64,000 bases of DNA from an uncultured Spirochaetales bacterium (GCA_949289305.1 CASENB010000029.1:62001-126000); one strand, 5' to 3'; numbered from the stretch's first letter, positions 17,057-28,051 are shown. Notes: a model not told the origin generated them from the sequence alone. Translations and numbers: made by a program.

Positions 17057-18331
17057 ATGAGTCCAGCTATAATCACGTTACTATTTTTACTAGTGGCTGT
17101 AGTGCTATTCGTATGGGAAAAAATTCCTCTAGCACTAACGAGCATGATCGTATGCGTTGGCTTGATTATCACGGGCGTCTTAACTCCTGCACAGGCATTT
17201 GCAGGATTTGTAGACACGAACGTTATTCTCTTTGTCGCTATGTTCATAGTAGGGGGAGCATTCTTTGAAACTGGCATGGCGGAAAAAGTCGGAGGAATCG
17301 TTACTAGATTTGCTAAATCCGAAAGACAGACGATCGTAGCTGTCATGTTAGTGACAGGAATAATGAGCGGCTTTCTGTCTAACACAGGAACTGCAGCAGT
17401 CTTAATTCCTGTAGTTATTGGAATTGCTGCAAAATCAGGGTATTCGAGATCGAGGCTTCTTCTTCCTCTTGTATTTGCAGCGGCAATGGGCGGAAACCTT
17501 TCTTTAATTGGCGCTCCAGGCAATATGATCGCACAGTCCGCTCTTCAGAATATCGGACTTGAGTTCGGTTTCTTTGAATATAGTTTGACAGGTTTGCCTC
17601 TTTTGCTCTTAGGAATTGTTTACTTTGCTTTATTCGGTTATAAGCTTCTTCCCGATGCATCAAAGTGCGTGGCAACAGATACTGCATTTGACGAAAAACC
17701 GAAAACAGAGAATATAGAGCCATGGAAGCAGTGGGCATCGCTGATAATCTTAGTTCTATCAGTTCTTGCCATGATATTCGAAAAGCAGATTGGAATTCCT
17801 CTATACGTTTCAGGATGTATTGGCGCTATTCTTCTCGTGCTTTTAGGCGTTATTTCTGAAAAGCAGGCTTATAAATCTATCGATATGCAAACCATATTCC
17901 TTTTTGGAGGGACGCTTGCTCTTGCAAAAGCACTTGAAGTATCTGGAGCGGGAACCATGATTGCAGATGCCGTTATAGGTCTTATGGGTTCTAATCCTTC
18001 TCCTCTATTGCTGACATTTGTAATCTTCATGATTTCTTGCATACTTACGAACTTTATGAGCAATACTGCAACGACAGCTCTTCTAGTTCCAATTGCTTTG
18101 AGCATCGCTACAGAACTTGGTGCGGATCCTAGGGCAGTATTGATGGCAACAGTAATAGGCGGAAGCTGCGCATATGCGACTCCAATTGGAATGCCTGCTA
18201 ACACGATGGTGTTCGGAGTAGGCGGTTATCGCTTTATTGATTATGTAAAAGCAGGACTTCCTTTGATTGTGATAGCAATAATCGTCAATATGATATTGCT
18301 TCCGATTTTCTTCCCATTCTTTCCAGCATAA
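17057..18331 (+). CDS. SLC13/ArsB-superfamily anion transporter
   Basis: 424 residues, nearly all hydrophobic, about 10-12 membrane helices. Two inverted halves each carry a conserved re-entrant motif: FLSNTGTAAVLIP in the first and FMSNTATTALLVP in the second, the SNT motifs of the DASS/SLC13 group that binds carboxylate and sodium. Placed directly before ttdAB, it probably imports tartrate or a related dicarboxylate, in place of E. coli TtdT. Substrate is inferred from context. Confidence 0.85.
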   Translation: MSPAIITLLFLLVAVVLFVWEKIPLALTSMIVCVGLIITGVLTPAQAFAGFVDTNVILFVAMFIVGGAFFETGMAEKVGGIVTRFAKSERQTIVAVMLVTGIMSGFLSNTGTAAVLIPVVIGIAAKSGYSRSRLLLPLVFAAAMGGNLSLIGAPGNMIAQSALQNIGLEFGFFEYSLTGLPLLLLGIVYFALFGYKLLPDASKCVATDTAFDEKPKTENIEPWKQWASLIILVLSVLAMIFEKQIGIPLYVSGCIGAILLVLLGVISEKQAYKSIDMQTIFLFGGTLALAKALEVSGAGTMIADAVIGLMGSNPSPLLLTFVIFMISCILTNFMSNTATTALLVPIALSIATELGADPRAVLMATVIGGSCAYATPIGMPANTMVFGVGGYRFIDYVKAGLPLIVIAIIVNMILLPIFFPFFPA

Positions 18332-18346
18332 GTGAGGTAAAACAAT

Positions 18347-19240
18347 ATGGAAAACAAAAGAGAACAGATGACACATCTAATGGCTTCATTCATCTCATAT
18401 GTTTCTAAGAAACTTCCAGACGATGTTGAAGCAAAGCTGAAAGAGCTTAAAGAGATCGAAACAGGAGATCTTGCAAGCACTATTTACGATACGATGAGCA
18501 AAAACCAAGAGCTGGCATGGAATTTAAACAGGCCGTGCTGCCAAGATACGGGAGTGTTGCAATTCTGGGTTAAGTGCGGAACTGACTTTCCTCTCTTAGG
18601 AGAGCTTGAAGCGCTATTAAAAGACGCTGTAGTTGAAGCAACGTTTAAAATGCCTTTAAGACATAACAGCGTTGAGACATTTGACGAGTACAATACAGGA
18701 AGAAACGTCGGTAAGGGAACTCCTACCGTATTTTGGGATATCGTGCCAAATTCAGATAAGGTTGAGATCTATACATATATGGCTGGAGGAGGATGCACTC
18801 TGCCTGGAAAAGCTGGAGTTCTAATGCCAGGCATGGGATACGAAGGTGTTACAAGATTCGTACTCGATGTAATGACTTCTTACGGCCTGAATGCATGCCC
18901 GCCGCTTCTTGTTGGCGTTGGAGTTGCGACGAGCGTGGAGACTGCGGCGCTTCTTTCTAAAAAAGCACTCATGAGGCCGATTGGAAGTCATAACAAAAAC
19001 GAAAGAGCTGCAGAGATGGAAAAACTTTTGGAAGATGGAATAAACCATATAGGACTAGGACCTCAGGGAATGGGAGGAAAGATGTCTGTAATGGGAGTAA
19101 ACATTGAAAATACGGCAAGGCATCCATCTACAATTGGCGTTGCTGTGAATGTCGGCTGCTGGTCGCATAGAAGAGGCCATATCATATTCGATAAGAATTT
19201 GAATTATGAAATCACAACGCACACGGGGGTTATACTATGA
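18347..19240 (+). CDS. ttdA: L(+)-tartrate dehydratase alpha subunit
   Basis: 297 residues, matching E. coli TtdA closely in recalled segments ([53 protein letters not shown]). The three cysteines in [13 protein letters not shown] and [10 protein letters not shown] are the expected [4Fe-4S] ligands. With TtdB it converts L-tartrate to oxaloacetate and water. A class I fumarase split into two genes is the alternative, since the families are homologous. Overlaps ttdB by 4 nt. Confidence 0.88.
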   Translation: MENKREQMTHLMASFISYVSKKLPDDVEAKLKELKEIETGDLASTIYDTMSKNQELAWNLNRPCCQDTGVLQFWVKCGTDFPLLGELEALLKDAVVEATFKMPLRHNSVETFDEYNTGRNVGKGTPTVFWDIVPNSDKVEIYTYMAGGGCTLPGKAGVLMPGMGYEGVTRFVLDVMTSYGLNACPPLLVGVGVATSVETAALLSKKALMRPIGSHNKNERAAEMEKLLEDGINHIGLGPQGMGGKMSVMGVNIENTARHPSTIGVAVNVGCWSHRRGHIIFDKNLNYEITTHTGVIL

Positions 19241-19851
19241 GCGAGAAGAAAATATTGACGACTCCGATTAAAGAAGAAGATCTTAGAGACATACACGTTG
19301 GAGATATCATCTACCTAACTGGACATATTGTCACATGCCGCGATGTTGCACATCGCCGTCTCATAGAAGAGAAAATGCCTCTTCCTGTTGATGTAAGGGG
19401 TGGGGCGATACTTCATGCAGGGCCAATCATTCGTCCTTTAGATAATGACAAATTCGAAATGGTTTCAGTCGGACCTACCACCAGTATGAGAATGGAGAAG
19501 TTCGAATATGATTTTATTAAGGAGACTGGGGTAAGGCTTGTTGTTGGAAAAGGCGGAATGGGGGAAGGCACGCAAAGAGCATGTAAGGAATTTAAAGCGC
19601 TGCATTGCGTTTTTCCTGCAGGCTGTGCCGTTCTTGCTGCAACCGAAGTTGAAGAAATCGAGGATGCTCAGTGGAGGGATTTAGGAATGCCGGAAACTCT
19701 CTGGGTGTGCAGAGTGAAAGAATTCGGACCTCTAATTGTTTCAATCGATACGGATGGAAGAAACATGTTTGAAGAGAAGAAAGTAGAGTATAACAAGAGG
19801 AAGGAAGAAGCTTACGAAGAGATCATCAAGCATGTGAAGTTCATCAAATAG
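19237..19851 (+). CDS. ttdB: L(+)-tartrate dehydratase beta subunit
   Basis: 204 residues, same length as E. coli TtdB and near-identical over recalled stretches: LTTPIK at the start, [52 protein letters not shown] and the C-terminal [14 protein letters not shown]. It supplies the second half of the active site. Followed after 27 nt by a terminator. Confidence 0.9.
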   Translation: MSEKKILTTPIKEEDLRDIHVGDIIYLTGHIVTCRDVAHRRLIEEKMPLPVDVRGGAILHAGPIIRPLDNDKFEMVSVGPTTSMRMEKFEYDFIKETGVRLVVGKGGMGEGTQRACKEFKALHCVFPAGCAVLAATEVEEIEDAQWRDLGMPETLWVCRVKEFGPLIVSIDTDGRNMFEEKKVEYNKRKEEAYEEIIKHVKFIK

Positions 19852-19878
19852 GAAATGATTCTCCTTATATTGCAGTTT

Positions 19879-19905
19879 GGCTGGATGTAAAACTCCAGCC
19901 TTTTT
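19879..19905 (+). terminator. Terminator of the tartrate operon
   Basis: GGCTGGA (19879-19885) pairs with TCCAGCC (19894-19900), followed by five T. The minus-strand lipoprotein gene ends at its edge. Confidence 0.85.
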
Positions 19906-20822
19906 CATATCAGAATTTCTGAATACAGTATGTTGTTGCTCATTCCTGCAACGGAGAGCGTAGCACTGTTTATTGCGATTGCGTTCTTTATATATATGAA
20001 GTCGAGTCTTTCGTAGATATCGCCGCTATGCCTTGTAATGCCTGGATCTGTTTCCGCACTGTAATGTGTCGCCCTATATACATCGGTGTATCCATTATCA
20101 TTAAAGAATTCGCTCTCATCGGATATGTAGTTCGTCCTGTAATCGTAATACGTAAAAGGAACCCAGTCTGTGCTAGAGGGTTTTGACGATGAGACTGCGA
20201 AAAGCGACACATTCTCTTCTATGCTGATATTCTCAAGCTCGCTTCTGCTTTCATCAAGAGAGAGAAGGTAATCCTCCATCTTGCTTGAATCTTCAGGAAG
20301 GGTAGTGTAGTTATTTACTATGGCAATCTCTATGTTCTTTTGATCGTTTAGAATGAAAGACGCAGAATCTTTATCGTATTTCTTTAGAGCCGCCTTATAT
20401 AAAATAGCGCCTTCGTCAAACAATATCGCATTGTATCCTGCCTTTTCTATAAAGGAAATGATGTCATCTTCTTCTCCTGTTAGAAAAGCGAAATCCAGAT
20501 CCAAACTTCTTATTGAAGATATTACCTTGTCGATATCAGCATCTTTTTCAAGAGGAATTAAGACGCTCTTAACGCTGTTTATCTCCGTCTCGATTGTAGT
20601 TGATTCGTTTGATACGACGTAATTATAAGGAAGGTCAGGAGTAGTCTCTTCGTCTTTCAGACTTTCCCATTCCGCATCTCTCTCTTTTATCTTGCTGTAT
20701 CGAGTCTCTGGTTCGTTTATATCTTCAGGCACTACGATATTCGCCTTTCCCTGCCCGATTGTGTAAATAGCGCAGGACGAAAGGAGAAGAGCCAATGCGA
20801 TGATACTTAGAAATTTTCTCAT
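19905..20822 (-). CDS. Lipoprotein with possible endonuclease/exonuclease/phosphatase-like C-terminus
   Basis: 305 residues. Signal peptide with a lipobox ending in LLSSC (Cys about 16), so the protein is anchored in a membrane. The middle is acidic. The C-terminus has GDIYERLDFIYIKNA, which resembles the last strand of EEP-family enzymes, but the catalytic residues of that family are not clearly visible, so the fold is only a suggestion. Overlaps the upstream HIT gene by 4 nt (ATGA), so the two form one operon. Confidence 0.7.
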   Translation of the reverse strand: MRKFLSIIALALLLSSCAIYTIGQGKANIVVPEDINEPETRYSKIKERDAEWESLKDEETTPDLPYNYVVSNESTTIETEINSVKSVLIPLEKDADIDKVISSIRSLDLDFAFLTGEEDDIISFIEKAGYNAILFDEGAILYKAALKKYDKDSASFILNDQKNIEIAIVNNYTTLPEDSSKMEDYLLSLDESRSELENISIEENVSLFAVSSSKPSSTDWVPFTYYDYRTNYISDESEFFNDNGYTDVYRATHYSAETDPGITRHSGDIYERLDFIYIKNAIAINSATLSVAGMSNNILYSEILI

Positions 20823-21217
20823 ATCTTTAGTTTTTCGCCATACTCTTTGGCTTCATTTTCTTCATATTTAAGAGCTGGTGGAAAGAAGGAAATCCCATCG
20901 TCTTTGAAACGCGGAATCACATGGATATGCAAATGAGGCACTTCCTGTCCAGATGCAGGGCTGTTGTTTATGATTACGTTAGTTCCGTCTGCCTTAAGAG
21001 CTAGCCTCATCTTTTTATCAACTTTCTTTACGATCTCCATCATATGGGAAAGCACGTCAAGCGGCACTTCTTCAATCGTAGGGTAGACATTCTTGCTTAT
21101 TACTAATGTGTGTCCCTTTGCTCTTGGCGCGATATCTAAAATAGCGATTACGCTATCATCCTCATAAATTTTTGTGCTTGGGATATCACCTTTGATAATC
21201 ATTTCAAATACAGTCAT
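20819..21217 (-). CDS. HIT-family nucleotide-binding hydrolase
   Basis: 132 residues from ATG 21217, which has GAGG just upstream; a GTG two codons earlier is less likely. The HIT motif HLHIHVIPRF (about 96-105) is complete, with the nucleophile in the central His. Such small HIT proteins hydrolyse phosphoramidate or adenylyl nucleotides such as AMP-lysine or ADP-NH2. Confidence 0.93.
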   Translation of the reverse strand: MTVFEMIIKGDIPSTKIYEDDSVIAILDIAPRAKGHTLVISKNVYPTIEEVPLDVLSHMMEIVKKVDKKMRLALKADGTNVIINNSPASGQEVPHLHIHVIPRFKDDGISFFPPALKYEENEAKEYGEKLKI

Positions 21218-21488
21218 AAACACCTCGTAAAGATTATATCATTTAAATTTGCTCAAATAAATAGAGCAAAATGAACTCGATAAGACAAAAAGAGTGCGCA
21301 ATTGTTAAATCTTTTAAGCTATTGTGTTAAGTCAAAAAGAAAAAACAAAAACGAGTATTGCATAAAATTCTCAAAATCCATATTATACATCCTTGGTACT
21401 TTTGATAGTGCTATTTTGTTATGCCAATTAAGTTAGGACAGAGTTCCTATATGGATATACAGAACATTAGACAACGCGAGGTTAGCAA

Positions 21489-23603
21489 ATGATTAACGAC
21501 CTACAGGGCATGAGGAACATTGGAATTAGTGCCCACATTGACTCAGGAAAGACAACACTTTCCGAACGCATTCTTTATTTCTGTAACAAGATCCATGCAA
21601 TCCACGAGGTACGTGGAAAAGATGGAGTTGGAGCAACCATGGACTCCATGGAGCTCGAGAGAGAAAGAGGAATTACAATTGCAAGTGCTGCAACTAACGT
21701 AAACTGGAAGGGGCACGAAATCAACATCATCGACACTCCGGGACACGTAGACTTCACAATCGAAGTAGAGAGATCGCTTCGTGTTCTTGACGGTGCCATT
21801 CTTGTTCTATGCTCAGTAGGAGGAGTACAGAGCCAGTCTATTACTGTAGACCGCCAGATGAAGAGATACCATGTACCTAGAATCGCATTCGTTAACAAGT
21901 GCGACAGAACAGGTGCAAACCCATATAAAGTAAAGCAGCAGCTTGTAGAGAAGCTCGGCTTGAACGCTGTTTTAATGCAGATCCCAATCGGACTTGAGGA
22001 TCGCCTAGAAGGTGTTGTAGACCTTGTTGAGATGAAAGCAATCTACTTTGATTCAGGAGCAGATGGACTTCAGGCAAGAGAGACAGAGATTCCAGAGGAG
22101 TTAAGAGCTGAGGCAGAAGCAAAGAGAGAAGAGATGCTTGATGCAGTATCTATGTTCTCAGATGAGCTTATGGAAGCAATGCTCGAAGAGAACGTTACTC
22201 CGGAGCTTATCAAGTCAGCTGTTAGAAAAGGAACAATTTCATTACAGCTTTGCCCTGTATTCATGGGTTCTGCTTATAAGAACAAGGGTATTCAGCCATT
22301 ACTTGATGCTGTTGTCGATTACCTTCCAAACCCATCAGAGGTAGAGAACGTAGCATTAGATCTTGACAACAACGAGCAGCAGGTAGTGCTTGAATCCAAT
22401 CCTAATAAGCCGACTGTAATTCTTGCATTCAAGCTTGAAGACGGCCAGTTCGGACAGCTCACATACATCCGTGTTTACCAGGGAAAGATCAAGAAAGGCG
22501 ACACTCTTTACAACACAAGAACGAAGAGGAAGTTCAACGTTGGACGTCTTATCAAGATGCACGCATCTGAAATGGAAGACATCAGCGAATGTGGTTGTGG
22601 TGAGATTGCAGCTCTGTTCGGCATCGACTGTGCAAGCGGCGATACTTTCTGCGATCCTTCAATCAACTACTCAATGACAAGCATGTTCGTTCCAAATCCT
22701 GTTATCTCACTTGCTATCAAGCCTGTGGATAAGAAGAGCGCAGACAACATGGCTAAGGCTCTTAACCGCTTCACAAAGGAAGACCCGACATTCCAGACAT
22801 ATGTAGATCCGGAGAGCAATCAGACGATCATCAAAGGAATGGGAGAGCTTCACCTTGATGTTTACATCGAGAGAATGAAGAGAGAGTATAAGGCGGAAGT
22901 TGAGGTAGGTAAGCCAGAGGTTGCATACAGAGAGGCTATCAGCCAGAGAGCAGACTTCAACTATACTCACAAGAAGCAGACAGGTGGATCCGGTCAGTAT
23001 GCACGTGTTGCTGGATATATCGAGCCAATTACGCAGGAGAGCGGAGATGAGGAAGTAAAGGATTACGAGTTCATCGACGAAATCAAAGGCGGTGCAATTC
23101 CAACCGAATACATTCCATCTTGTGACAAGGGATTCCAGAGCGCTATGAAGAAGGGTACTCAGGTTGGCTTCCCTGTAATCGGCGTAAGAGTTTGCATCAA
23201 CGATGGAGCATGGCACCCAGTTGACTCTTCAGATATGGCATTCCAAACTGCTGCAATCGGCGCTTTCAGAGAGGCATTCGAGAAGGCAAAGCCTGTAATT
23301 CTAGAGCCTATCATGAAGGTTGAGGTAACAGGACCAAGTGAATTCCAGGGAAACATCTTCGGATCTATCAACCAGAGAAGAGGTATCATCGTATCTTCAA
23401 CAGAGGATAATAACCAGTGTCAGGTTATTGCAGAAGTACCTCTAAGCGAGATGTTCGGTTACTCTACAGTCCTAAGATCCCTAACTCAGGGTAAGGCAGA
23501 GTTCACAATGGAAGTATCTCGCTACGGCAGAGTTCCTGCTTCTGTTTCCGAAGAGCTTAAGAAAGCTTATCAGGAGAAAAAGAAGAAGGAATCTGGAAAA
23601 TAA
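21489..23603 (+). CDS. fusA: Elongation factor G, spirochaete/mitochondrial EFG1 type
   Basis: 704 residues. GTPase motifs AHIDSGKTT (G1), RGITI (G2), DTPGH (G3) and NKCD (G4) are intact; domains II-V follow, with a C-terminus rich in Lys. The text between G1 and G2 ([25 protein letters not shown]) is like mitochondrial EFG1, as in the spd-EFG group of spirochaetes, planctomycetes and delta-proteobacteria. It moves tRNA-mRNA on the ribosome with GTP. GAGG at 21478-21481 is the ribosome site. A 13-codon frame at 21451 overlaps the start, with no clear ribosome site. Confidence 0.95.
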   Translation: MINDLQGMRNIGISAHIDSGKTTLSERILYFCNKIHAIHEVRGKDGVGATMDSMELERERGITIASAATNVNWKGHEINIIDTPGHVDFTIEVERSLRVLDGAILVLCSVGGVQSQSITVDRQMKRYHVPRIAFVNKCDRTGANPYKVKQQLVEKLGLNAVLMQIPIGLEDRLEGVVDLVEMKAIYFDSGADGLQARETEIPEELRAEAEAKREEMLDAVSMFSDELMEAMLEENVTPELIKSAVRKGTISLQLCPVFMGSAYKNKGIQPLLDAVVDYLPNPSEVENVALDLDNNEQQVVLESNPNKPTVILAFKLEDGQFGQLTYIRVYQGKIKKGDTLYNTRTKRKFNVGRLIKMHASEMEDISECGCGEIAALFGIDCASGDTFCDPSINYSMTSMFVPNPVISLAIKPVDKKSADNMAKALNRFTKEDPTFQTYVDPESNQTIIKGMGELHLDVYIERMKREYKAEVEVGKPEVAYREAISQRADFNYTHKKQTGGSGQYARVAGYIEPITQESGDEEVKDYEFIDEIKGGAIPTEYIPSCDKGFQSAMKKGTQVGFPVIGVRVCINDGAWHPVDSSDMAFQTAAIGAFREAFEKAKPVILEPIMKVEVTGPSEFQGNIFGSINQRRGIIVSSTEDNNQCQVIAEVPLSEMFGYSTVLRSLTQGKAEFTMEVSRYGRVPASVSEELKKAYQEKKKKESGK

Positions 23604-23604
23604 G

Positions 23605-24375
23605 CTATATATTCTTGTATTCTTCAAAGAATACGCCAAGTTCGCCATGGTAGCCTTTGCGCCATGGCTTATTTTTTCCGCAGTAATGTATGATTGCAGT
23701 ATTTTTTCTCACGTAATCGAGGCTCAGATATTTTGCTCCTCTCAATTTCTCAAGCGTGTATATCCTGTCTGAAAGGTTATACCTTATACTGTCTATCTTT
23801 AAAATCTTGTCCTGGTAAAGCAGTGTTATGATATCCTGGTCGGGAAGCAGCAGGCGGTGTTTGTTCGCTATAATCGTTTTTAGAATCTTTTCCTTGTCAA
23901 ATGAAGATCTAAGGCTTTTTATATTCAGTAGTAGCACTCCCGTATTTAAATATGTCGTTGCATTTTCAGCTCCGATTCTAAGCGCGTTTAATTTCGTTAA
24001 CGGTTCTTTTATATGAGTGCATCCTGCAGCATAGTATCCTTCAATATTCGTCTCATATAGTTCTCTTAGACTCTTGTTGACTATGATGTCTGGATCTAAA
24101 TAGAGGATCTTATCGATGTCGGCGCTTAATAGGGAGGAGGCAAAAAGGCGGTAATACATCTCTTCGGGGTACCTGGCAGTCGTAAATGCGCTGTCTAGGT
24201 TTAATTCGGGATTTATTATTGAGATGTCGTACTCTTTTGGAAAATCAACCTCTTTCAAATCTTTTGATATCACATACAGCTTGATATCTTCATCTTCATT
24301 GTTCAGATAAAGCGATTTCAACATTATTTTTGCAATATCCAAATATGCATTATTTAAAGTCAATAAAATGTTCAC
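23605..24375 (-). CDS. Glycosyltransferase family 8 protein
   Basis: 256 residues. N-terminal strand-helix of the GT-A fold (MNILLTLNNAY), and the metal-binding D-x-D in KILYLDPDIIV (about 94-104). C-terminal IIHYCGKNKPW is the usual GT8 end. Such enzymes transfer hexoses from nucleotide sugars to surface glycans. Shorter than many GT8 proteins (about 300). Its stop is one base from the fusA stop, tail to tail. Confidence 0.88.
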   Translation of the reverse strand: MNILLTLNNAYLDIAKIMLKSLYLNNEDEDIKLYVISKDLKEVDFPKEYDISIINPELNLDSAFTTARYPEEMYYRLFASSLLSADIDKILYLDPDIIVNKSLRELYETNIEGYYAAGCTHIKEPLTKLNALRIGAENATTYLNTGVLLLNIKSLRSSFDKEKILKTIIANKHRLLLPDQDIITLLYQDKILKIDSIRYNLSDRIYTLEKLRGAKYLSLDYVRKNTAIIHYCGKNKPWRKGYHGELGVFFEEYKNI

Positions 24376-24423
24376 TATAGAGTAACTTCCTTCTTATCTA
24401 TATAATAACTATAAGGATTTAAA

Positions 24424-24696
24424 ATGAAAAAGAGCATAATAACAGTTGTAGGAAAGGATCAGGTTGGAATAATTGCTAAAGTATGTACGTATCTAGCCTG
24501 TAATAATATCAATATTCTCGATATCTCTCAGACTATCGTTGATGGTTACTTCAATATGATGATGATATGCGATGCTAATAACGCCGAAAAGCCATTTTCC
24601 TTATTATCAGACGAGCTTGAGGCGCTTGGCGGAGAGATCGGCGTAATCATCAAACTTCAGAGAGAAGAGATATTTGAGAAGATTCAGAGGCTTTAG
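24424..24696 (+). CDS. ACT-domain protein, UPF0237 type
   Basis: 90 residues, a single ACT domain ([23 protein letters not shown]) as in UPF0237/GcvR-like proteins, which bind small ligands, usually amino acids. It is followed at once by the UPF0210 gene, its standard partner in many bacteria. Likely a sensor or regulatory subunit; target unknown. Confidence 0.88.
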   Translation: MKKSIITVVGKDQVGIIAKVCTYLACNNINILDISQTIVDGYFNMMMICDANNAEKPFSLLSDELEALGGEIGVIIKLQREEIFEKIQRL

Positions 24697-24698
24697 TC

Positions 24699-26063
24699 AT
24701 GATAAACATTAATGAAGTAATCGAGACTAATCGCATGATCGAAAAGGAAAATCTCGATGTGAGAACAATTACGTTGGGTCTTTCTTTGATAGGATGCGAG
24801 AGCGACAGTTTGGAAAAAACCTGTTCCAACATCTATTCATTAATCACTAAAAAAGCAGAAAAGCTAATCAGCGTAAGTGGTGATATAGAGAAGGAATACG
24901 CAATTCCAATTGTCAATAAAAGAATATCTGTAACGCCGATTTCTATTATTGGATCTTCCTGTTGTAAAAGCGCAAAGGATTATGTTGAGATTGCGAAGAC
25001 TCTTGATAGGGCTGCAAAAGAAGTCGGCGTTAACTTTCTTGGGGGATTTTCAGCTCTTCCTGCAAAAGGCATGAGAGAGAGCGAGAGGCTTTTAATCGAG
25101 AGTATTCCAGAAGCTCTTTCTGTAACTGATAACGTTTGCGCTTCAGTCAACCTTGGATCTACGAAGACCGGAATCAATATGGATGCGGTTGCTCTTATGG
25201 GGAAGATCATAAAAGAGACAGCGTATCTGACAAGAGACAGGGAGAGCATAGGGTGTGCAAAGCTCGTAGTCTTTACAAACGCGCCTGATGACAACCCGTT
25301 CATGGCAGGAGCGTTCCACGGCGTAACGGAAGCCGATGCAGTGCTTAACGTAGGCGTAAGCGGTCCCGGCGTTATAAAAACGGCGTTGAAAGGCGCTGAG
25401 AATTTTGACTTCGGATCGCTATGCGAACTGATAAAAAAGACAGCATTTAAGATCACGCGTCTTGGGGTTTTAGTTGCAGAAGAAGCATCAAAGAGACTAG
25501 ATATCCCATTTGGAATTATCGATCTTTCCCTTGCTCCGACGCCTGCAATAGGGGACAGCATAGCAGAGATCATAGAAGCCATGGGAATAGAGAAGGTAGG
25601 AGCTCCTGGCACCACAGCTGCCTTGGCGCTTTTGAACGACAGCGTTAAAAAAGGCGGAATAATGGCATCTTCTTCTGTAGGAGGACTAAGCGGCGCATTC
25701 ATCCCCGTAAGCGAGGATCATGGCATGATAGACGCTGTAAATGCAGGATCTCTTTGCATAGAGAAGCTTGAGGCAATGACATCGGTATGCTCGGTCGGCC
25801 TTGATATGATTGCTGTTCCAGGGGAAACGAGCGCAGAAACGCTAAGCGGAATCATTGCAGATGAGATGGCAATTGGTATGATAAACCAGAAGACAACGGC
25901 TGTAAGGATTATTCCTGCATATGGAAAGAAGGAAGGTGAGAAGGTCGAATTCGGAGGTCTTTTAGGCGAAGCTCCAATCATGAAGGTTAATAATTTCTCA
26001 TGCTCCGATTTCATTAAGAGAGGCGGAAGGATTCCAGCACCTATCCATAGTTTTAAAAACTGA
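24699..26063 (+). CDS. UPF0210 (PFL/DUF711) family protein
   Basis: 454 residues, full length for UPF0210. Gly/Ala-rich segments ([42 protein letters not shown]) are characteristic. The fold is related to glycyl-radical-like barrels, but no activity has been assigned. It starts 2 nt after the ACT gene and ends 1 nt before the GNAT gene, so the three are co-transcribed. Confidence 0.88.
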   Translation: MININEVIETNRMIEKENLDVRTITLGLSLIGCESDSLEKTCSNIYSLITKKAEKLISVSGDIEKEYAIPIVNKRISVTPISIIGSSCCKSAKDYVEIAKTLDRAAKEVGVNFLGGFSALPAKGMRESERLLIESIPEALSVTDNVCASVNLGSTKTGINMDAVALMGKIIKETAYLTRDRESIGCAKLVVFTNAPDDNPFMAGAFHGVTEADAVLNVGVSGPGVIKTALKGAENFDFGSLCELIKKTAFKITRLGVLVAEEASKRLDIPFGIIDLSLAPTPAIGDSIAEIIEAMGIEKVGAPGTTAALALLNDSVKKGGIMASSSVGGLSGAFIPVSEDHGMIDAVNAGSLCIEKLEAMTSVCSVGLDMIAVPGETSAETLSGIIADEMAIGMINQKTTAVRIIPAYGKKEGEKVEFGGLLGEAPIMKVNNFSCSDFIKRGGRIPAPIHSFKN

Positions 26064-26064
26064 T

Positions 26065-26553
26065 ATGGTCAGAAAATCTACCAAAAAAGACATTCCTGCC
26101 TTGCTTGATATCTTCAGTGAGGCAAGAGAGAGAATGTATGAAAGCGGAAACACAAAGCAGTGGGGGCCTGGCTACCCACCGCTTGATGCCCTTGAAAAAG
26201 AGGTTGAGAAGGGATTTTCGTATATAATAGAAGAGAACGAAATCCCTATTGCAACATTCTCTATAATGACAGGAAAAGAGCCTACATACAGCTATATCTT
26301 TGACGGATCATGGCCAATTGGCGAATACGAGTATGTGACTATTCACCGCGTTGCAGGGAAAAGGAAAGCCCATCATGTTTTAAAAACGGCGGTAGCAGAG
26401 GCTGAAAAGCTATCTAGAATAATAAGGATAGATACCCACCAGGATAATAAAAAGATGCAGGCCCTTATAAAAAGATACGGTTTCTCATACTGCGGTAAGA
26501 TCTACTTGGAAGATGGATCTGAGCGTCTTGCATTTCAAAAGGGGAAAATTTGA
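26065..26553 (+). CDS. GNAT-family N-acetyltransferase
   Basis: 162 residues. GNAT fold with N-terminal RKSTKKDIPALLDIF and a C-terminal IDTHQDNKKMQALIKRYGF, the usual acetyl-CoA-side end. The R/Q-x-x-G-x-G/A loop is poorly conserved (HRVAGKRKAHHV). Acceptor unknown. Last gene of the ACT/UPF0210 operon. Confidence 0.85.
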   Translation: MVRKSTKKDIPALLDIFSEARERMYESGNTKQWGPGYPPLDALEKEVEKGFSYIIEENEIPIATFSIMTGKEPTYSYIFDGSWPIGEYEYVTIHRVAGKRKAHHVLKTAVAEAEKLSRIIRIDTHQDNKKMQALIKRYGFSYCGKIYLEDGSERLAFQKGKI

Positions 26554-26617
26554 AGAAAGCGAAAAAATGCTATTGACACTTATGTTTATTTAGTAGTATA
26601 TTCACTTAGTTGATCGA

Positions 26618-26690
26618 CGCAGGGTAGAGCAGTTGGCAGCTCGTCGGGCTCATAACCCGGAGGCCGTAGGTTCGAGTCCTACCCCTGCTA
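26618..26690 (+). tRNA. Initiator tRNA-fMet (CAT)
   Basis: All arms pair: acceptor CGCAGGG with CCCTGCT (first pair C-T unpaired, a mark of bacterial initiators), D arm GAGC/GCTC with A11-T24, anticodon stem with three G-C pairs at the loop (GGG/CCC) and loop CTCATAA, T arm GTAGG/CCTAC around TTCGAGT. CCA is not encoded. Confidence 0.93.
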
Positions 26691-26760
26691 AAGAAAGATG
26701 TTTGGACTCTAGAATCGACTTTAATGCGACTAGGGGTGTAGCTCTCCAATATCTAGAACG

Positions 26761-26812
26761 GGCACTCGCAGCTTTAAAACAATGGTTTTTTAGCGGAGTG
26801 CCTTTATTTTTG
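26761..26812 (+). terminator. Terminator downstream of tRNA-fMet
   Basis: GGCACTC (26761-26767) pairs with GAGTGCC (26796-26802), with an inner AAAAC/GTTTT stem, followed by TTTATTTTT. Confidence 0.75.
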
Positions 26813-26820
26813 TCTAAATT

Positions 26821-27802
26821 CTATGTTTCCCGTTTAGATCTTGTCATGTTTAGTGCTAGCACTCTCCCTTCATCAAATCCGTTCCAGAAATCTTCAATAG
26901 ATATAGGCCAGAGTGGATGATCGCAAATTGCAAGGCCGTCATTATTATTCTCACGTGCATTCTTCATTCTATCTACAGCAGAGAAGCCAAAAGCTATAGC
27001 TTGTTTAAATCCTTGTTCTTTTAAGGAAGAAACAAAACCGTACTTAATACCTAAGACTATTCCTCCTTTGTTATCTAGAGGAAAAGTCTGTTTGCTTTTT
27101 CTTGATATTTTTCGCACGGCAGTCTCAAGTTCTGTAAATATCTCTTCTGAGAATTTTAGTCTTTCATATGTTCCCAAGCCGCACATCACGTATTTGCCGC
27201 CTGAACTACCGTAATCTTTCTGCCAGTCTCCATAAATATCTGCAAAGGTCAACGTCATTAAAAAGCAACTTCTGCATATAATTGTAGGACGTTTAGATAT
27301 GTAGAAAATCAGAGAGCAATTGTTCCTATCATCAGGAATATTTTGAAATTCAGGAGGAATATAGCTTTGCATTCTCTTTTTCTCTAATGCTTTCTCTACC
27401 ATCTTTTCTTTGTTGTCTTTTAGATATCTAGAAATATTAGCGCCCAAAGTTCTTGCGGCTATGACAAATCTTTCATCATGGACGTTTGATCTTTCTGTGT
27501 AACCTTCAGTTGCATGATCAAGGCCATGTGCAAGTTCATGTAGCATTATCTCATCAGTATAAGCTCTTCCCTTACTGAGATATCTATCATAAATCCTTAT
27601 TGCCCTTGTCTTCATTCTTATAATAGCCTGCTGTTATAGCCCCTCCTTGCCCTTTTGAGTATCCTGTTGTGAATAGAACAGTAGAGAAAAGTTCTCTTGG
27701 CTTTTTTCCCAACTTCTTTTCCTTTCTCCGTCCAAGAGCAATAAGCCTTAACCTTCCGTAATTCATATTTTCATTTAGTTTTGTTATCTTGCCGATTCCC
27801 AT
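26821..27802 (-). pseudogene. Putative zinc metallopeptidase, frameshifted
   Basis: The first part, from ATG 27802 behind GGAGA, encodes about 71 residues (MGIGKITKLNENMNYG...) and stops at 27587. The next frame carries on without a break (IRIYDRYLSKGRAYTDEIMLHELAHGLDH) to 26821. HELAHGLDH is a zincin H-E-x-x-H motif and comes at the expected point after a conserved strand, so one broken gene of about 320 codons is more likely than two; the shift lies near 27600. The C-terminal half is Cys-containing and unrecognised. Two overlapping coupled genes remain possible. Confidence 0.6.
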
Positions 27803-27942
27803 AAAGCATCTCCAATTAGATCTATGGAAATATATTGCATTTCTTATGTATATTTTGCTGTACACTTATTGTTTACAAATGTTGAAGCCTTGGGAAAAAG
27901 ACAAAATAGAGGTATTTTTACAAAGTAGCGGAGTCATGATGA

Positions 27943-27977
27943 AAAAAAAGCAACTCCTCTTTTTCAAGAAGTTGCTA
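27943..27977 (-). terminator. Terminator of tRNA-Gly
   Basis: On the minus strand, GCAACT pairs with AGTTGC around a 14-nt loop and is followed by eight T, directly after the tRNA. Confidence 0.8.
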
Positions 27978-27979
27978 AA

Positions 27980-28051
27980 AGCAGCAGAGGGGAATCGAAC
28001 CCCCATCACGAGCTTGGGAAGCTCGGATAATAACCACTATATGACTGCTGC
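27980..28051 (-). tRNA. tRNA-Gly (CCC)
   Basis: On the minus strand, acceptor GCAGCAG pairs with CTGCTGC, anticodon stem CGAGC/GCTCG closes loop TTCCCAA (anticodon CCC), and T arm GGGGG/CCCCT closes TTCGATT. Discriminator base T, normal for glycine tRNA. No encoded CCA. Confidence 0.93.

Noticed and set aside
21451-21492. 13-codon frame overlapping the fusA start
   Set aside because: No ribosome site at a usable distance; overlap by ATGA can arise by chance.
26691-26760. Possible second tRNA after tRNA-fMet
   Set aside because: A GTAGCTC-like stretch is present but no acceptor, anticodon or T arm pairs.
26633-26920. 95-codon frame across the tRNA-fMet gene
   Set aside because: Begins inside the tRNA and ends inside the metallopeptidase gene; a shadow frame.
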